Origin: Bacillota bacterium | GTDB taxonomy: Bacteria; Bacillota; Clostridia; Acetivibrionales; DTU013 | Length of the DNA: 6,021 bases | Assembly: GCA_023435805.1 (NCBI GenBank) | Contig: JAEZMC010000232.1 | Coordinates: forward strand, 1 to 6,021 | Direction of reading: 5' to 3' | Shown here: in pieces, positions 5,861-6,021 of the stretch | Position numbering within the stretch: position 1 is the first letter of the stretch | How the letters are laid out: every line of letters starts with the position of its first letter | Notes under the pieces: model-generated | What the model was told of the DNA's origin: nothing | Seen by the model: the letters and a program-made list of their open reading frames with translations, nothing else | The model's database searches: none | Translations under genes and position numbers: made by a program

Positions 5861-6021
5861 ATGGCTCGTATAACACCTGTGGAATATGAAAAAGCAAGCA
5901 ATACAGCAAGGGAGCTTTTTGACGATCAGATCAGCAGGCACGGTCGCATCACAAACATGAAGAAAACATTGCTGCATTCACCGGTTGCATTTCACGCGCT
6001 GATGGAGTGGTATCCGTTGAG
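5861..6021 (+). CDS. Carboxymuconolactone decarboxylase / AhpD-like family protein (3' partial)
   Basis: Fifty-three codons are present before the window ends. The start at 5861 has GGGAG at 5849-5853 with 7-nt spacing. The protein begins MARITPVEYEKASNTAREL, followed by a region with HGRITNMKKTLLHSP and ALMEWYPL. This pattern (a short N-terminal helix, then 'I-T-N-M-K-T-L-HSP-A' and 'EWY') is typical of the N-terminus of CMD-family, alkylhydroperoxidase-like proteins. The family is recognised by resemblance only. The redox-active CxxC motif that would separate a peroxidase from a decarboxylase-like protein lies further downstream and is not visible. The gene has its own consensus promoter and a roughly 100-nt leader, so it is independent of the Bce module. 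Confidence 0.75.
   Translation, partial: MARITPVEYEKASNTARELFDDQISRHGRITNMKKTLLHSPVAFHALMEWYPL

Overview
The window looks like chromosomal DNA of a Bacillota bacterium, most likely a clostridial or related lineage. The signs are strong GGAGG-type ribosome binding sites before most genes, a consensus housekeeping-type promoter, a Bce-type antimicrobial-peptide module (typical of low-GC Gram-positives) and a chemoreceptor ending in a zinc-binding CZB domain. The genus cannot be fixed from the sequence. All genes lie on the + strand.

Layout. (1) Positions 1-1108 hold the 3' part of a methyl-accepting chemotaxis protein: the cytoplasmic signalling coiled coil followed by a C-terminal CZB domain with its 3-His/1-Cys ligand set. 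(2) Positions 1139-5576 hold a complete four-gene Bce-like module: OmpR-family response regulator, short-loop 'intramembrane-sensing' histidine kinase, ABC ATPase, and a 10-helix FtsX-type permease with a large extracellular domain. Regulator and kinase overlap by 4 nt, and ATPase and permease by 14 nt. A 91-nt gap separates the two pairs. It carries a candidate OmpR/PhoB-type direct-repeat operator, 7-4-7 with 11-bp periodicity, and a -10 element. (3) Positions 5577-5860 are non-coding: a strong compound hairpin that probably terminates the transporter transcript, then a perfect TTGACA-17-TATAAT promoter and a dyad in the leader. (4) From 5861 to the window end is the N-terminal part of a carboxymuconolactone decarboxylase/AhpD-like protein.

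How it works together (inference from family knowledge). In Bce modules the transporter itself senses a cell-wall-active peptide antibiotic and signals to the kinase, which lacks an extracellular sensor of its own. The kinase phosphorylates the regulator, which activates the transporter promoter. The 7-4-7 repeat just upstream of the ATPase fits this loop well. The chemoreceptor upstream is only 30 nt from the regulator and may be co-transcribed, but no functional link is shown.

No mobile element, CRISPR array, tRNA or rRNA was seen. The genes belong to known families. The points most worth following up are the cis-regulatory structures, not a new protein system.
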